Made by a program: the position numbers and the translations under genes. A stretch of 64,000 nucleotides of DNA from Candidatus Nitrosopumilus sp. (lineage in GTDB: Archaea; Thermoproteota; Nitrososphaeria; Nitrososphaerales; Nitrosopumilaceae): positions 38,006 to 102,005 of the forward strand of contig QOOS01000004.1 in the NCBI GenBank assembly GCA_003331425.1, read 5' to 3'. Below are positions 49,162 through 58,917 of the stretch, piece after piece (position 1 is the stretch's first letter; every line of letters starts with the position of its first letter). The notes below the pieces were generated by a model that saw nothing but the letters and a program-made list of their open reading frames with translations, was not told where the DNA came from and made no database searches.

Positions 49162-51330
49162 TTAACCGTAAAATGCTTTCTCTCCTGTCTTGGGTACTAC
49201 ATTAGATATACTTTCTCTTATCGTATTATACCATTGATCCACTTCCTTTGTAATTGATGGTTTGATTTGTTTTAGACTAACTGCAAAATCACGACTGTTG
49301 ATTTTGGATGATTTATTTCTCATTGCACAAATTGCTGCCTCCCTACATAGTGCTGCTAAATCTGCACCAGTGTAATTTTGTGTTGCTACTGCAATCTCTT
49401 GTAATTTAATATCATTTGATAATGGCATTTTTTTTGTTAAAATTTTAATGATTTCTAATCTACTTTTTTCGTCAGGAGGTGTGACATATAGAACCAGATC
49501 TAATCTCCCTGTTCGCAATAATGAATTATCAATAATGTCTGGTCTGTTTGTAATTCCAATTACTGCAACTCGAGATGAAGTACCTTCTTCAATTTCTGTT
49601 AATAGTTGACTAAGTATAGTTTCTCCTGCTCCTCCCTCACCTGATTTTGATTTTGCTAATGCATCTAATTCGTCAAAAATTATTACACATGGTGATGATG
49701 CTTTTGCTTTTCTAAAAATTTCTCTTATTGCTTTTTCTGATTCTCCAACCCATTTTGAAAGAATTTCTGGACCTCTAACTAAAATCATATTTGCACCTGT
49801 TTCTGTTGCAACTGCTCTTGCAAGTAATGTTTTTCCACATCCTGGTGGACCATAAACCAAAACTCCTTTTGGGGGTTTGATACCCATTTTTGTAAATTTA
49901 CTTGGTTCTTTAACTGCTGTAATTATATTATCTGTCAAACTTTTCTTGATGTCATCCAAACCTCCAACATCATTCCACCATACTTTTGGTCTTTCAACAT
50001 AAAATTCTCTCATTGCTGTAGGAACAACTTCTTGCATAGCATCGTAAAAATCCACCAATTTAATTTCCATTGATTGTAAAACTTCTGAAGAAATTTTTTC
50101 AGTTTCAAGATCAATTTCTGGTAAATATCTGCGAATTGATTTCATTGCAGCTTCTCTACATAGTGATTTGATGTCTGCACCAGTATATCCATGCAATTCT
50201 GCTGATAGTTGCTTTAAATCAATTTCTTCATTTATTGGCATTCCTCTTGTGTGAATTTGTAAAATTTCATATCTTCCATCTTCATTAGGTACACTAATCT
50301 CAAATTCTCTGTCAAATCTTCCTGGTCTTCTAAGTGCTGGATCTACACTATCTGGTCTGTTGGTTGCTCCTAAAACAATGACGTTTCCTCTGTCGTTTAA
50401 CCCATCCATTAATGCAAGTAATTGTGCCACCACTCTTTTTTCCACATCTCCATACACTTCTTCTCTTTTTGGTGCTATTGCATCAATTTCATCGATGAAA
50501 ATTATGCTTGGCGAATTATCTTTTGCTTCTTTAAAAATTTCTCTTAATTTAGCTTCTGTTTCACCATAGTATTTGTTCATGATTTCTGGACCATTAATTG
50601 GATACATGTTAGCTTCAGATTCACTTGCCATAACTTTTGCAAGTAATGTTTTTCCACATCCCGGTGGACCATATAGTAAAATTCCACTATGTGGTTCAAT
50701 ACCTAGCCTGGAAAATAATTCTGGATGTCTTAATGGTAATTCAACAATTTCTCTCATTGCTTTAGTTTTTTCTTTTAATCCACCAACTTCTTCATATGTG
50801 ACTCTGACTTTTCTGTCAATTGATGTTTCTGTTGAAATATTTAATTCAGTTGTTCGGTCAATATCAATAATTCCTTTAGGTGATGTTTTTGTAATTTTAA
50901 AGTCCATAGAGTTTCCTAATATCATCACAGAAATTTCATCTCCGTGAGTTACTGGCAATCCTTTCAATCTATTTTTTACAAAATCCATGAATTCTTTATC
51001 TATTGTTACTGCATCGTTGAGTGGAGTTAGTGTAATTGTTTTTGCAATTTTTGAAATTACTTTTCTAACTTTTACTATATCGTTTAAACTTCCTCCAACA
51101 TTTTTTCTTGTTTGTCCATCTACTCTAATTATGTCTGGGAATTTTTCATCCTCATCTGCAGGCCAAATAATAGCACAACTTGTCCTTGAACCCATGATTT
51201 CAATTATGTCCCCTGGTTCTGCTTTAAGAAAATCCATTGCTTTTGGACCTACTCTGGCACGTTTTTTGCCTACGTCTCTTTGTTTTGCTTCACCAATTCT
51301 CATTTGCAAAGGCTCTTCTTTGCGTACCAT
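49162..51330 (-). CDS. cdc48: CDC48/VCP-type AAA+ ATPase
   Basis: The 722-residue protein has the N domain (about 1-180) and two AAA modules. Both have Walker [12 protein letters not shown]; Walker B segments are [15 protein letters not shown] (D1) and [14 protein letters not shown] (D2). Both have an arginine finger in [12 protein letters not shown] or [11 protein letters not shown]. It unfolds ubiquitin-like-tagged and other substrates for the proteasome. The start is MVRKEEPLQ, and it is preceded by the aEF1B gene on the same strand. Confidence 0.96.
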   Translation of the reverse strand: MVRKEEPLQMRIGEAKQRDVGKKRARVGPKAMDFLKAEPGDIIEIMGSRTSCAIIWPADEDEKFPDIIRVDGQTRKNVGGSLNDIVKVRKVISKIAKTITLTPLNDAVTIDKEFMDFVKNRLKGLPVTHGDEISVMILGNSMDFKITKTSPKGIIDIDRTTELNISTETSIDRKVRVTYEEVGGLKEKTKAMREIVELPLRHPELFSRLGIEPHSGILLYGPPGCGKTLLAKVMASESEANMYPINGPEIMNKYYGETEAKLREIFKEAKDNSPSIIFIDEIDAIAPKREEVYGDVEKRVVAQLLALMDGLNDRGNVIVLGATNRPDSVDPALRRPGRFDREFEISVPNEDGRYEILQIHTRGMPINEEIDLKQLSAELHGYTGADIKSLCREAAMKSIRRYLPEIDLETEKISSEVLQSMEIKLVDFYDAMQEVVPTAMREFYVERPKVWWNDVGGLDDIKKSLTDNIITAVKEPSKFTKMGIKPPKGVLVYGPPGCGKTLLARAVATETGANMILVRGPEILSKWVGESEKAIREIFRKAKASSPCVIIFDELDALAKSKSGEGGAGETILSQLLTEIEEGTSSRVAVIGITNRPDIIDNSLLRTGRLDLVLYVTPPDEKSRLEIIKILTKKMPLSNDIKLQEIAVATQNYTGADLAALCREAAICAMRNKSSKINSRDFAVSLKQIKPSITKEVDQWYNTIRESISNVVPKTGEKAFYG

Positions 51331-51368
51331 AAAATCAATTAATTCTTGTTATGCTAATTACTGTTATG

Positions 51369-51635
51369 TTAATTGCGACTCATACTAAGTACTTCGAATT
51401 CACTGACTCCTTCTACTGCTCTTACAGTATCCTCTAGTGAATCCATTTGTCCTTCTTTATCTTCTAATACAAATTGTGCCTTTAGACATTCTAATCCAAA
51501 AGCTAGTGGTTCTTTTTCATGTCGATTTAAAGTAATTCCGTCTTTTAGTGATGTTTTTACAGTTTCTGCTAATTTGTCTAAATCAACCTCCATTCCGGTT
51601 GGAAGAATTTTTGCAATTAATACAATATCAGTCAT
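51369..51635 (-). CDS. Translation elongation factor aEF1B (EF-1 beta)
   Basis: The 88-residue protein is the guanine-nucleotide exchange factor for aEF1A. It starts [22 protein letters not shown] and has the C-terminal blocks [22 protein letters not shown] and [15 protein letters not shown], matching the family's single alpha-beta domain. The order zinc-ribbon-aEF1B is widely conserved in archaea. Confidence 0.93.
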   Translation of the reverse strand: MTDIVLIAKILPTGMEVDLDKLAETVKTSLKDGITLNRHEKEPLAFGLECLKAQFVLEDKEGQMDSLEDTVRAVEGVSEFEVLSMSRN

Positions 51636-51640
51636 TTTGT

Positions 51641-51823
51641 TTAAGGTCCCGTGAAGTTACATGAAGAGCAGGTATATGATCTTGCTGCTTCTCTACAACT
51701 TTCACATCTCCAAATAAGATCACCGTCATCACAGTCAGGGCAATTGAATTTAACACATTTATCATTAGGCATAATTGCTCTATGACAACAACTGCACGTT
51801 GGTAGTGATATAGTAGATGACAT
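51641..51823 (-). CDS. Zinc-ribbon RNA-binding-type protein
   Basis: About 60 residues with four CxxC-type pairs: [27 protein letters not shown] and [10 protein letters not shown], enough for two zinc sites. The archaeal family (DUF1610/HVO_2753-like) sits before aEF1B. The ORF track starts at an ATG 24 nt further upstream; I prefer [10 protein letters not shown], where homologues begin. RNA or ribosome association is inferred from the family. Confidence 0.85.
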   Translation of the reverse strand: MSSTISLPTCSCCHRAIMPNDKCVKFNCPDCDDGDLIWRCESCREAARSYTCSSCNFTGP

Positions 51824-51876
51824 GCTGAATTTTTCTGGAAACATCATTTATAGTTTCCTTAGAAATTATGTTGGGA

Positions 51877-53013
51877 TTAACCCAATATTTTTTTCAATTC
51901 ACTACTGACTAATGTTTGAGCTGTTTTCAATGAAATTTTGATTCCTAATAATTTGATAATTGAACTTGTATGAAAATCAAAATCATCTTTTTCTGAAATC
52001 TCTTTGATAATTTCTGGAGTAATTGATTCAAATAATTTATTGATCGTTTCATTATCAATTCTTTCTAAAATTTTTCTTGCTAACATTTGTTTATCAAATT
52101 CTTTACCAAATCTCTCGGTCCATTTTTTTTGGTAATTTAGAAGATCTGTTTCTTCATTTGTTTTCAAAAATTTAGATATTGCTTGTCCTGCATAAACTCC
52201 TCCCATTCCACTTGTAAAAATTCCTCCTGCAGTTGTTGGTTTTGCTTGTCCTGCTGCATCTCCTACGATAACTACTCTATCATCAACAAATTTTTTGATT
52301 GGACCCTTAATCCAGATGGGGGCAAAAATTTTCCTTATTGTTGAAAATTCACCTTTCTCTTTAAGAAATTTATCTAATGTTTCTGCTACATTGATGCCTT
52401 TTCCTGCAATTCCTACTTTGCCTTTTCCTTCATTTGATGGAATTATCCATGCAAAAAATCCTGGGTATTTTTCTTGATCAAAGATAACTTCTACTTTCCC
52501 TTTTTTTATCCAATCTGCATAAATTTCGTATTGTGCTGATGATAAAATTCCTGTTCTGTCTTTCTGAATTAATGATGAGACTCCTCTTGCATCTACAAAA
52601 ATTTTGCAATCAATTTTCCCCTCATTTGTTCTAATTCCTGTTTCAGTCATTTCTTGAAAACTTGTTCTAACTTTTATCACTGCACCGTTTTTTTGAGCTT
52701 GAAATGCAACTTGTTTGTCCAACTCTCTTCTGCTTATTTCTACAACTTTTTGATTTTTTGAATTAATTGTAAAATTTTTTCCATCTGGTGATGTAATTTT
52801 TGCAGATTCAATCATATGATCAAAAGTTTTTCTAAATGGAATAATTCCTAATTCTTCTAGACCTGCAATACTTACTAATCCTCCACAATGTTCTGGTGTT
52901 CCGATTTCATAATCCTCTTCAATTACTAATACTGAAAATCCTTTAGAGGAAATTTCTCTGGCTGTTAATAATCCTGCAATACTGCCCCCGGCAACAATTA
53001 CATCATAGTACAC
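51877..53013 (-). CDS. Geranylgeranyl reductase family flavoprotein
   Basis: The 378-residue FAD enzyme saturates the isoprenoid chains of archaeal lipids. MYYDVIVAGGSIAGLLTA is the FAD loop, with GGSIAG in place of the usual GGGPAG. The motif VGDAAGQAKPTTAGGIFTSG is the family's FAD/substrate site, and FAWIIPSNEGKGKVGI follows the FxWxxP pattern. A related digeranylgeranylglycerophospholipid reductase is the most probable function. Confidence 0.88.
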   Translation of the reverse strand: MYYDVIVAGGSIAGLLTAREISSKGFSVLVIEEDYEIGTPEHCGGLVSIAGLEELGIIPFRKTFDHMIESAKITSPDGKNFTINSKNQKVVEISRRELDKQVAFQAQKNGAVIKVRTSFQEMTETGIRTNEGKIDCKIFVDARGVSSLIQKDRTGILSSAQYEIYADWIKKGKVEVIFDQEKYPGFFAWIIPSNEGKGKVGIAGKGINVAETLDKFLKEKGEFSTIRKIFAPIWIKGPIKKFVDDRVVIVGDAAGQAKPTTAGGIFTSGMGGVYAGQAISKFLKTNEETDLLNYQKKWTERFGKEFDKQMLARKILERIDNETINKLFESITPEIIKEISEKDDFDFHTSSIIKLLGIKISLKTAQTLVSSELKKILG

Positions 53014-53079
53014 AGATTTTGGTTCTTTGTCAATTATTTAATTCCAAAGTTTTTCATTGTGCCTATTTGTGAAAATGTT

Positions 53080-53433
53080 ATGGGTGAAATTAAACAAGTA
53101 ATTGCAGTCAGAACTGATCTAGGTATGGGTAAAGGTAAGATTGCTGCGCAAGTAGGTCATGCATGTGTTATGGGTTCAGAACATGTTAGAAAGTCTCACC
53201 CAGAATGGTGGTCTGAATGGTGGGGTGGACAAGAAAAAGTCGTTGTAAAGGTTTCAGGAATTAAAGAATTACAAGAAGTAAAACGACACGCCATTGATTT
53301 GAATTTACCTTGGTCTGAAGTTTCTGATGCTGGACATACTCAATTGGAACCAGGAACCACCACATGCATATCAATTGGCCCTGCACCTGAAAATTTGATT
53401 GATAAAATCACTGGTAACTTGAAATTATTGTGA
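53080..53433 (+). CDS. pth2: Peptidyl-tRNA hydrolase, Pth2 type
   Basis: The enzyme frees peptidyl-tRNA that has dropped off the ribosome. Pth2 motifs are KQVIAVRTDLGMGKGKIAAQVGHACV at the N terminus and VSDAGHTQLEPGTTTCISIGPAP near the end, containing the catalytic Asp/His pattern. The ORF track begins at GTG 53059. Homologues begin close to MGEIKQV, giving 117 residues. The start is uncertain because a TATA box at 53034 is equidistant from both. Confidence 0.93.
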   Translation: MGEIKQVIAVRTDLGMGKGKIAAQVGHACVMGSEHVRKSHPEWWSEWWGGQEKVVVKVSGIKELQEVKRHAIDLNLPWSEVSDAGHTQLEPGTTTCISIGPAPENLIDKITGNLKLL

Positions 53434-53476
53434 TTTTCTGGGAATGAGATATTAACAGTATAATTCAAAAAAATCT

Positions 53477-55069
53477 GTGAAAAAGAAGACTAAGGGAATT
53501 TTAGCATTTATTTTTCTAGGTGGTCTTATGTTGACTTCTGGAGTTTTAGTTGCTATAACAGGTTATGATCCTGATGTAGATTATGCAGCTATGAATGATC
53601 CTGCAGTAACAATTACTGGTACTCCTGCAGATAACTATCCTGATGAACAAAGAACTCAATTTTGTAGTTCTGATAAAATTGCAAAATCAACAAAGTTTGT
53701 TCAAGAATTTGTTATTCCTACTGAATGTACTAATCCATTAGCTATTACTTCTGATTATGACGGTAATGTTTGGTTTGCTCAAACCAATACTGGAAACCTT
53801 GCAAAATTCAACCCTGTAACTCAAACATTTGTTGAATATGAAAATCCTACATGGCCTGATGGTGCTCGTTCAATGATGTGGGGAATAGATTATGCTCCTG
53901 ATGGTTCTGTTTGGTTTACTGATGAAACTTATGATTCCGTATGGAAATTTTCTACACTTGATGAAGAATATGAGCGATTGTCTTATCCATCTGATGGAAA
54001 TTCATTACCTCAAAAACTTCGAATTGATGGCTCTCAAATTATAGTTAATGATTTTACTGGAAACAAATTAACTATTCTAAATGTGAATCCTACCGATACT
54101 GAAGTAAATTATCTAAGTGTGCCATCACCTGTAGATGACTCAGTAACAGCTGATTTTGCAATCGATGGAAATGACAACATTTGGTATACAAATTGGTTAT
54201 TTCAACAAGGAGGGATTTTAGTTCAATTCGATCAAAATGATTATCTTGATGATGTTACAAATTCTGGTCAACCATACTTACCATTGATTGATTACATCAA
54301 TGGTTATCCTTTACCGGTGCAACTACTTACTCCAAACGGTGTAACTTTTTCTGATGATGGAACACTTTGGATAGCAGATACAACTTCTTCTTCATTCTTT
54401 AGTTTTGATCCTACAACTGAACAATTTATTCAATATGTGACTGCTGATCCTATCTTTGAAACATTTGGAAATCAAACAGGCATTGTTAAATCACCTATTT
54501 CAAGACCTTATTGGATTGAAAATAATGATCAAGGACAACTTGTGTTTAATGCACAAACAGCAAATAATATCTCTGTAATGGATCCAACAACACAAACTCT
54601 TGTAGAGTATCATGTACCTTCAAAAAATCCTAACTGGGCTGACTGTGATTCTGGCATGCAAGTAATGGAAAATTGTGGTGTTGCACAAATTTTTGATTTT
54701 GCCATATCTGGTGAAAAAATTTGGTTTACTGAATGGGTTGAAAACAAAATTGGTGTTGTAGACACTTCTGTACCATTGCCTTTTGAAATTCAACTTAAAA
54801 ATAATATATTGAAACTTTCTCCAGGTGATTCTATTTCTTCTCATTTCATAGTTTCCCCACAAAATGAAAATCAATTTGTTGACATTTCTGCTATTGTGTC
54901 TACCACTCATGATTTTCTTGATGTTGAATTAACTATTGATGATGCTGTTTTTCAAAATATTGAAATTTCAGCTTCAGATGATGCTTTACCTGGAACATAC
55001 AAAATTTTACTAGGTGGACAAACTTCAGATATTGCAATTAGTAAATATCTTACAGTGATTGTAGAGTGA
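53477..55069 (+). CDS. Exported beta-propeller protein of the streptogramin lyase type
   Basis: The 530-residue protein has an N-terminal signal/anchor helix (residues 5-27), then a six- or seven-bladed propeller. Blade motifs include DGNVWFAQTNTGNLAKFNP, DGSVWFTDETYDSVWKFS and DGTLWIADTTSSSFFSFDP, the pattern of virginiamycin B lyase and NHL-like propellers. The C-terminal ~100 residues form an additional beta domain. Enzymatic activity is not certain; many such propellers only bind ligands. Its stop overlaps truD by 4 nt. Confidence 0.82.
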   Translation: MKKKTKGILAFIFLGGLMLTSGVLVAITGYDPDVDYAAMNDPAVTITGTPADNYPDEQRTQFCSSDKIAKSTKFVQEFVIPTECTNPLAITSDYDGNVWFAQTNTGNLAKFNPVTQTFVEYENPTWPDGARSMMWGIDYAPDGSVWFTDETYDSVWKFSTLDEEYERLSYPSDGNSLPQKLRIDGSQIIVNDFTGNKLTILNVNPTDTEVNYLSVPSPVDDSVTADFAIDGNDNIWYTNWLFQQGGILVQFDQNDYLDDVTNSGQPYLPLIDYINGYPLPVQLLTPNGVTFSDDGTLWIADTTSSSFFSFDPTTEQFIQYVTADPIFETFGNQTGIVKSPISRPYWIENNDQGQLVFNAQTANNISVMDPTTQTLVEYHVPSKNPNWADCDSGMQVMENCGVAQIFDFAISGEKIWFTEWVENKIGVVDTSVPLPFEIQLKNNILKLSPGDSISSHFIVSPQNENQFVDISAIVSTTHDFLDVELTIDDAVFQNIEISASDDALPGTYKILLGGQTSDIAISKYLTVIVE

Positions 55070-56262
55070 TACCTGAAATAGATTCACAAATAGGAATCTC
55101 TGTTTACACTACAAAATTTTCTGGTATTGGTGGCAAAATTAGAATTAATCCTGAAGACTTTGAAGTTTCTGAATTAATTTCTAAACGTGCCATAAATTCT
55201 ATCACTGATGAGAGTGGTTATGCTGTTTACAAACTAAAAAAGAAAAAAATTGATACTAATCATGCCTTATCCGGAGTTTTTCGAAAAACTGGTGTTCGTC
55301 TAAAGTCTCTAGGCCTAAAAGATGCCTCTGCTATAACTGAACAATTTGTTGGTTCTCCTCATAAGGGTAAACCTATTGACGATTTTTCTACTGAAAAATA
55401 CTCTCTTAGAAAAATTGGATTTACAAAAAAACCCTTATCAAAAAAAGATATGATTGGCAATAATTTCAAAATTCAAATTTCTGACTGCTCTGATGATCTG
55501 TCTTCATTTGCTGAACATAATCAGATTTTGAATTTTTATGGATATCAAAGATTTGGTTCCAAAAGACCTGTTACTCATTTAATTGGAAAGGCAATTTTAC
55601 AAAGAGATTTTGATATGGCTGTTGATTTGATTTTATCGTTCACTTCTTCATATGATTCAGCTGAAAATACAGAAATTCGTGAAAAACTTTCTGACAAAGC
55701 AAATTATGTAAAATATTATGATAAAGTTCCATCTCAAATGGATATTGAAAAAATTGTTTTAAAAGAAATGATTGAACATGATGATTCCATTCGTGCTATA
55801 CGTGCAATCCCATTATCTTTACGACGTTTTTATATTCAAGCATACGAATCGTATATTTTCAATAAATCTCTAAGTTCTGCATTTTTAGATGGTGAAAATT
55901 TATTTCAATCTCAACCTGGTGATGTCTGCTTTGATTCTAAAAGTATAATTGGAAAATTCAAAGATGGAGTTGAACAATATCTTGCATTACCGTTTGTTGG
56001 TTATTCGTATTACAAAAAAACTAGATTTGACCATTCCATTTCTAAAATTTTAATTGAAGAAGAAATTTCGCCAAAAGATTTTTTCATAAAAGAAATGCAA
56101 GAAGTCAGTAGTGAGGGTGGGTTTAGACAAGCTGCCATTCATTGTACTGATTATGTGTCTGAGAAAAATAAAGTTGAATTTTCATTATCTAGGGGTTCAT
56201 TTGCAACTATTTTGTTAAGGGAAATAATGAAGCCTAGTGATCCTATTCTTGCTGGATTCTGA
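55066..56262 (+). CDS. truD: tRNA pseudouridine synthase TruD
   Basis: The 398-residue enzyme makes pseudouridine 13 in tRNA. The catalytic aspartate lies in SLGLKDASAITEQ near residue 88. FYGYQRFGSKRPVTHLIGKAIL and the C-terminal SEGGFRQAAI are TruD blocks. The start is GTG within GTGA, overlapping the propeller gene. This is unusual company, so the coupling may only reflect compact genome organisation. Confidence 0.92.
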   Translation: MIPEIDSQIGISVYTTKFSGIGGKIRINPEDFEVSELISKRAINSITDESGYAVYKLKKKKIDTNHALSGVFRKTGVRLKSLGLKDASAITEQFVGSPHKGKPIDDFSTEKYSLRKIGFTKKPLSKKDMIGNNFKIQISDCSDDLSSFAEHNQILNFYGYQRFGSKRPVTHLIGKAILQRDFDMAVDLILSFTSSYDSAENTEIREKLSDKANYVKYYDKVPSQMDIEKIVLKEMIEHDDSIRAIRAIPLSLRRFYIQAYESYIFNKSLSSAFLDGENLFQSQPGDVCFDSKSIIGKFKDGVEQYLALPFVGYSYYKKTRFDHSISKILIEEEISPKDFFIKEMQEVSSEGGFRQAAIHCTDYVSEKNKVEFSLSRGSFATILLREIMKPSDPILAGF

Positions 56263-56267
56263 GAGAC

Positions 56268-56474
56268 TTATTTTTTTAAAATTTTCAATAATGCCCCAAC
56301 CCCAATAATTATTATTCCTAAAACCATTATTTGAATTCCATATGTTATCCAATCAGGGTTGGCATACATGAAAGATGATTCAGGACCAACTATGGCTTGT
56401 CCTTGTAGATCAAAAATTAACCCAAAAATGAATACTATGCTCCCAATTCCAATAACTGAATAACCTTTCCCCAT
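56268..56474 (-). CDS. Small membrane protein with two helices
   Basis: The 68-residue protein starts MGKGYSVIGIGSIVFIFGLIF and has a second helix IQIMVLGIIIIGVGALL, ending in lysines. The loop of about 20 residues contains GPESSFMYANPDW. I do not recognise the family. It converges on truD with a 5-nt gap. Confidence 0.65.
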   Translation of the reverse strand: MGKGYSVIGIGSIVFIFGLIFDLQGQAIVGPESSFMYANPDWITYGIQIMVLGIIIIGVGALLKILKK

Positions 56475-56577
56475 GTTTATTTCATTTAATTTCCATTAAA
56501 AAGGGTAAACAGAATTGATTCATTGAGCAAATCATTTTTGGGCTGTATTTTTAATCATTTTCTTAAGATGTCATAAA

Positions 56578-57264
56578 ATGTACAATTGGAGCGGCCAATC
56601 TGAATCTGGTGGGCACAAATACCTTGGATTGATATTATTTTGTTCATCTGCTTTGTTGGCTTTATTGCTCTTTTTGATATTTCATCCTCAAATTGATGCT
56701 ATAAATCGAGAATCCCCAATTCTAATCAATTTGATGTTTATTCCTGCAATGGCTGTTGGATTTCTTTATGGAATTAAAATTACTCAACGAGCTGTAAATC
56801 CTGCTGAAATTAGAAGTCCTATCAAAAGATCAATTGTAAAAATTTTCTTGTTCTTTTTTGTAATGGGTGGTATGTTCAGTTCAGTCAATTTTGCAATAAA
56901 TGGTGGTAGTGTAATGCCTGATGTGTCTATTTTTGAAGATGGTTTAATCACATGGGTTCAAACATTTGTAATGGCTAATGGAGGTGCAACTTTTCTTATT
57001 ATCTCAAGTATTATGTTGATGGCAGCTGCAACAAAAAGAATTGTTGGCTTGGATTCTGGATTCTTGAATAGATTAGTTTCATCTGCTAGTACTTTTGTTT
57101 TTGTTACAGTTCTGGCTTTGAGTTTCACAAAATCAGATCCTACTTCTTCAGGTATATTTTTGTACACTTTTTATCAAGCAGGAATTGTTGGTGGTGCATT
57201 TTTTGCAATGAATAGATTAACTAAAGATAAGAATATGGTATCTGATTTTGCTAATGGCTATTGA
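56578..57264 (+). CDS. Hypothetical integral membrane protein
   Basis: The 228-residue protein has about six membrane helices, with short loops and a glycine-rich start (SGQSESGGHKYLG). No transporter or enzyme motif is visible. A TATA-like TTTTTAATC lies about 26-34 nt upstream. I do not recognise it. Confidence 0.72.
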   Translation: MYNWSGQSESGGHKYLGLILFCSSALLALLLFLIFHPQIDAINRESPILINLMFIPAMAVGFLYGIKITQRAVNPAEIRSPIKRSIVKIFLFFFVMGGMFSSVNFAINGGSVMPDVSIFEDGLITWVQTFVMANGGATFLIISSIMLMAAATKRIVGLDSGFLNRLVSSASTFVFVTVLALSFTKSDPTSSGIFLYTFYQAGIVGGAFFAMNRLTKDKNMVSDFANGY

Positions 57265-57319
57265 TTTCATGTTTTTTATTTCATAAACATTATTACTTTC
57301 TAGATATTTTGATTTCATA

Positions 57320-57658
57320 ATGGGGTTACTTGATAAAATTAAAAAAAGTATTGAACTAAAACATCCTTCTCCAAGTATTTCCTTAATTGAAAAGACGGAA
57401 AAAAAAATTCTAGAATTAACAAAGAAATCTGAACTAAATCCTAAAAATTCTAAAATTTTACTTGAATTGTATACATGCTATGTTGAAACATCAAATTCAG
57501 AAAAGAAAATTGAATGCTTGGAAAAATTATCTTTTCTTTTACCTGGGGATTCTTATCCTCTTCAACAACTTGCAGATATTTATCTGAATGAATTAAATGA
57601 TGATGCTAAAGCAAAATTTTATCAAAATAAGGCAAATGATGTTAAAAATAATTTCTAG
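57320..57658 (+). CDS. Small TPR-like helical protein
   Basis: The 112-residue soluble helical protein has two TPR-like units (NSKILLELYTCYVETSNSEKKIECLEKLSFLLPGD and SYPLQQLADIYLNEL). It may be a protein-binding adaptor. The amino-terminal 40 residues are lysine-rich. No operon partner is evident. Confidence 0.62.
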   Translation: MGLLDKIKKSIELKHPSPSISLIEKTEKKILELTKKSELNPKNSKILLELYTCYVETSNSEKKIECLEKLSFLLPGDSYPLQQLADIYLNELNDDAKAKFYQNKANDVKNNF

Positions 57659-57678
57659 TTTTTAATAGTGATTCAGAA

Positions 57679-57927
57679 CTAGTTCTCTAGATCAACGTAA
57701 ATTCCTGAAATTTCGTTATTTATTCTGTCCCAGTATATTTCACAGCCGTCTGTTTTGAAATCATTTGCTTTACACTCATTGAAATGGGCTGTATTGTTTC
57801 TGGACATATTATCTGCATACAATACGTCTTCGCCTATAACTACGCCAATTATTAAGACTGCCAACAAACTGGCTGATACTAATATCATGGAATATCCAAC
57901 TTGTCTCATATTTTTGGATTTTTTCAT
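57679..57927 (-). CDS. Small membrane-anchored hypothetical protein
   Basis: The 82-residue protein begins with a basic segment (MKKSKNMRQ), then one hydrophobic helix (residues 11-31) and an extracellular 45-residue part. That part has two cysteines, in FNECKAND and KTDGCEIYW, which could form a disulfide. I do not recognise the family. It converges on the TPR-like gene with a 20-nt gap. Confidence 0.6.
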   Translation of the reverse strand: MKKSKNMRQVGYSMILVSASLLAVLIIGVVIGEDVLYADNMSRNNTAHFNECKANDFKTDGCEIYWDRINNEISGIYVDLEN

Positions 57928-58045
57928 TTACGTGAAATCGATAAGGCTTGAATTTAATCTTTTCAAGTCCTGTTATTCCCTTAGATCTTATCACTAGACT
58001 CTTTTTTCCGATAAAAAGAAAAGAAAGTACTTCAAAATACATTCA

Positions 58046-58474
58046 ATGAGCATTCAAATCCTTCAATATGAGTTTCTAGGACCAATACCACTATCAGAAT
58101 GGGGCCCTCCAATGGAAAAATTAGTTTATCTGATCTTATCTAGAAACAAAGATAAATTTGACATGGTCTATGTTGGGGATTGTCAAAAAACTGATGAAAA
58201 ATCATTTTTTACATCTCATGAACAATTCAAATGTTGGCTACAGAAATCTGGCTCTGAACAATCCTTGTACCTTGCAATTTTTCCAATGTTTGAATCAAGT
58301 GACGCAAAAAGACGCAATGTAATTCAAAAGATTATTGCTCAATACAAACCTCCATGTAATAATGATGAAATTTCTGAACCAAAGCCTGATTATGTTGTAA
58401 GGGCTTCAGAGGAATCAGATAAAGATTCAGAGGAATCAGATAAAGATTCAGAGGAATCTGACAAAGATGAATGA
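58046..58474 (+). CDS. Hypothetical protein with acidic SEESDKD repeat tail
   Basis: The 142-residue protein has a folded part of about 110 residues (YEFLGPIPLSEWGPPMEKLVYL; VYVGDCQKTDEKSFF). A repetitive tail of three SEESDKD units encoded by a 21-nt repeat ends the ORF. The repeat DNA continues past the stop in another frame into the next ORF, which encodes a zinc ribbon. The stop may therefore be the result of a frameshift. Function unknown. Confidence 0.72.
   Translation: MSIQILQYEFLGPIPLSEWGPPMEKLVYLILSRNKDKFDMVYVGDCQKTDEKSFFTSHEQFKCWLQKSGSEQSLYLAIFPMFESSDAKRRNVIQKIIAQYKPPCNNDEISEPKPDYVVRASEESDKDSEESDKDSEESDKDE
58406..58468 (+). repeat. 21-nt tandem repeat (3 copies) encoding SEESDKD
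   Basis: TCAGAGGAATCAGATAAAGAT is repeated three times with small changes. Related sequence continues over the stop at 58472-58474, where GATGAATCAGACAAAGATTC appears in a different frame. This suggests slippage in the repeat. Confidence 0.88.
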
Positions 58475-58610
58475 TGAATCAGACAAAGATTCAGATAAGA
58501 TTCCTTGTGCGTGCTGTGGACACGAAATGAAATTAGAAAAAAAACTTCAAAAATCTAATCTATACCGTTGTAGCAGTTGTGGGATTAGTGATACTAGACT
58601 TAATTCTTAA
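58467..58610 (+). CDS. Small zinc-ribbon protein, possibly the frameshifted 3' part of the preceding gene
   Basis: 47 residues starting MNDESDKDSDKIPCACCGHE and ending with YRCSSCGISDTRLNS. Two CxxC-type pairs (CACC and CSSC) form a zinc ribbon. It overlaps the previous stop by 8 nt in a different frame. The N terminus continues the ESDKD repeat. Deleting one T in GAATGATGAA would fuse the two ORFs into DKDEDESDKDSDKIPC. A single gene with a linker between a globular domain and a zinc ribbon is therefore likely. It overlaps the next gene's end by 11 nt. Confidence 0.6.
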   Translation: MNDESDKDSDKIPCACCGHEMKLEKKLQKSNLYRCSSCGISDTRLNS

Positions 58611-58833
58611 CTTTGTTTTGTACATCGAATAATTGTAAAGTTAGTAAATCTAATGCCTTTTTCATATGTTGAAATTCATTAACTGAATGCATTTGTCCTT
58701 CTACTAGTGCTCTCATTACTTTGATTGAATTTTTTTGGTAATCATCTGATGCAACAATTTCCATTGCATTTAATTTTGATAATAAATTATCCAAATCTTT
58801 AATCATCTCATCAGAAGGTTTGTGTTTATCCAT
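58600..58833 (-). CDS. Hypothetical helical protein
   Basis: About 77 residues from MDKHKPSDEM; the ORF track starts 51 nt upstream at a weaker start. It is strongly helical, with a possible coiled coil over LDNLLSKLNAMEIVASDDYQKNS and FQHMKKALDLLTLQLFDVQ. It has no cysteines or catalytic motif and is not recognised. It converges on the zinc-ribbon ORF with a short overlap. Confidence 0.62.
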   Translation of the reverse strand: MDKHKPSDEMIKDLDNLLSKLNAMEIVASDDYQKNSIKVMRALVEGQMHSVNEFQHMKKALDLLTLQLFDVQNKVKN

Positions 58834-58917
58834 AGAATTCAATTTTTTATTTCGTATATGAATTATTGCCAAGTTAATAATCAATAATCAACCTAGATGT
58901 GCATTTGTTATTTTTCA

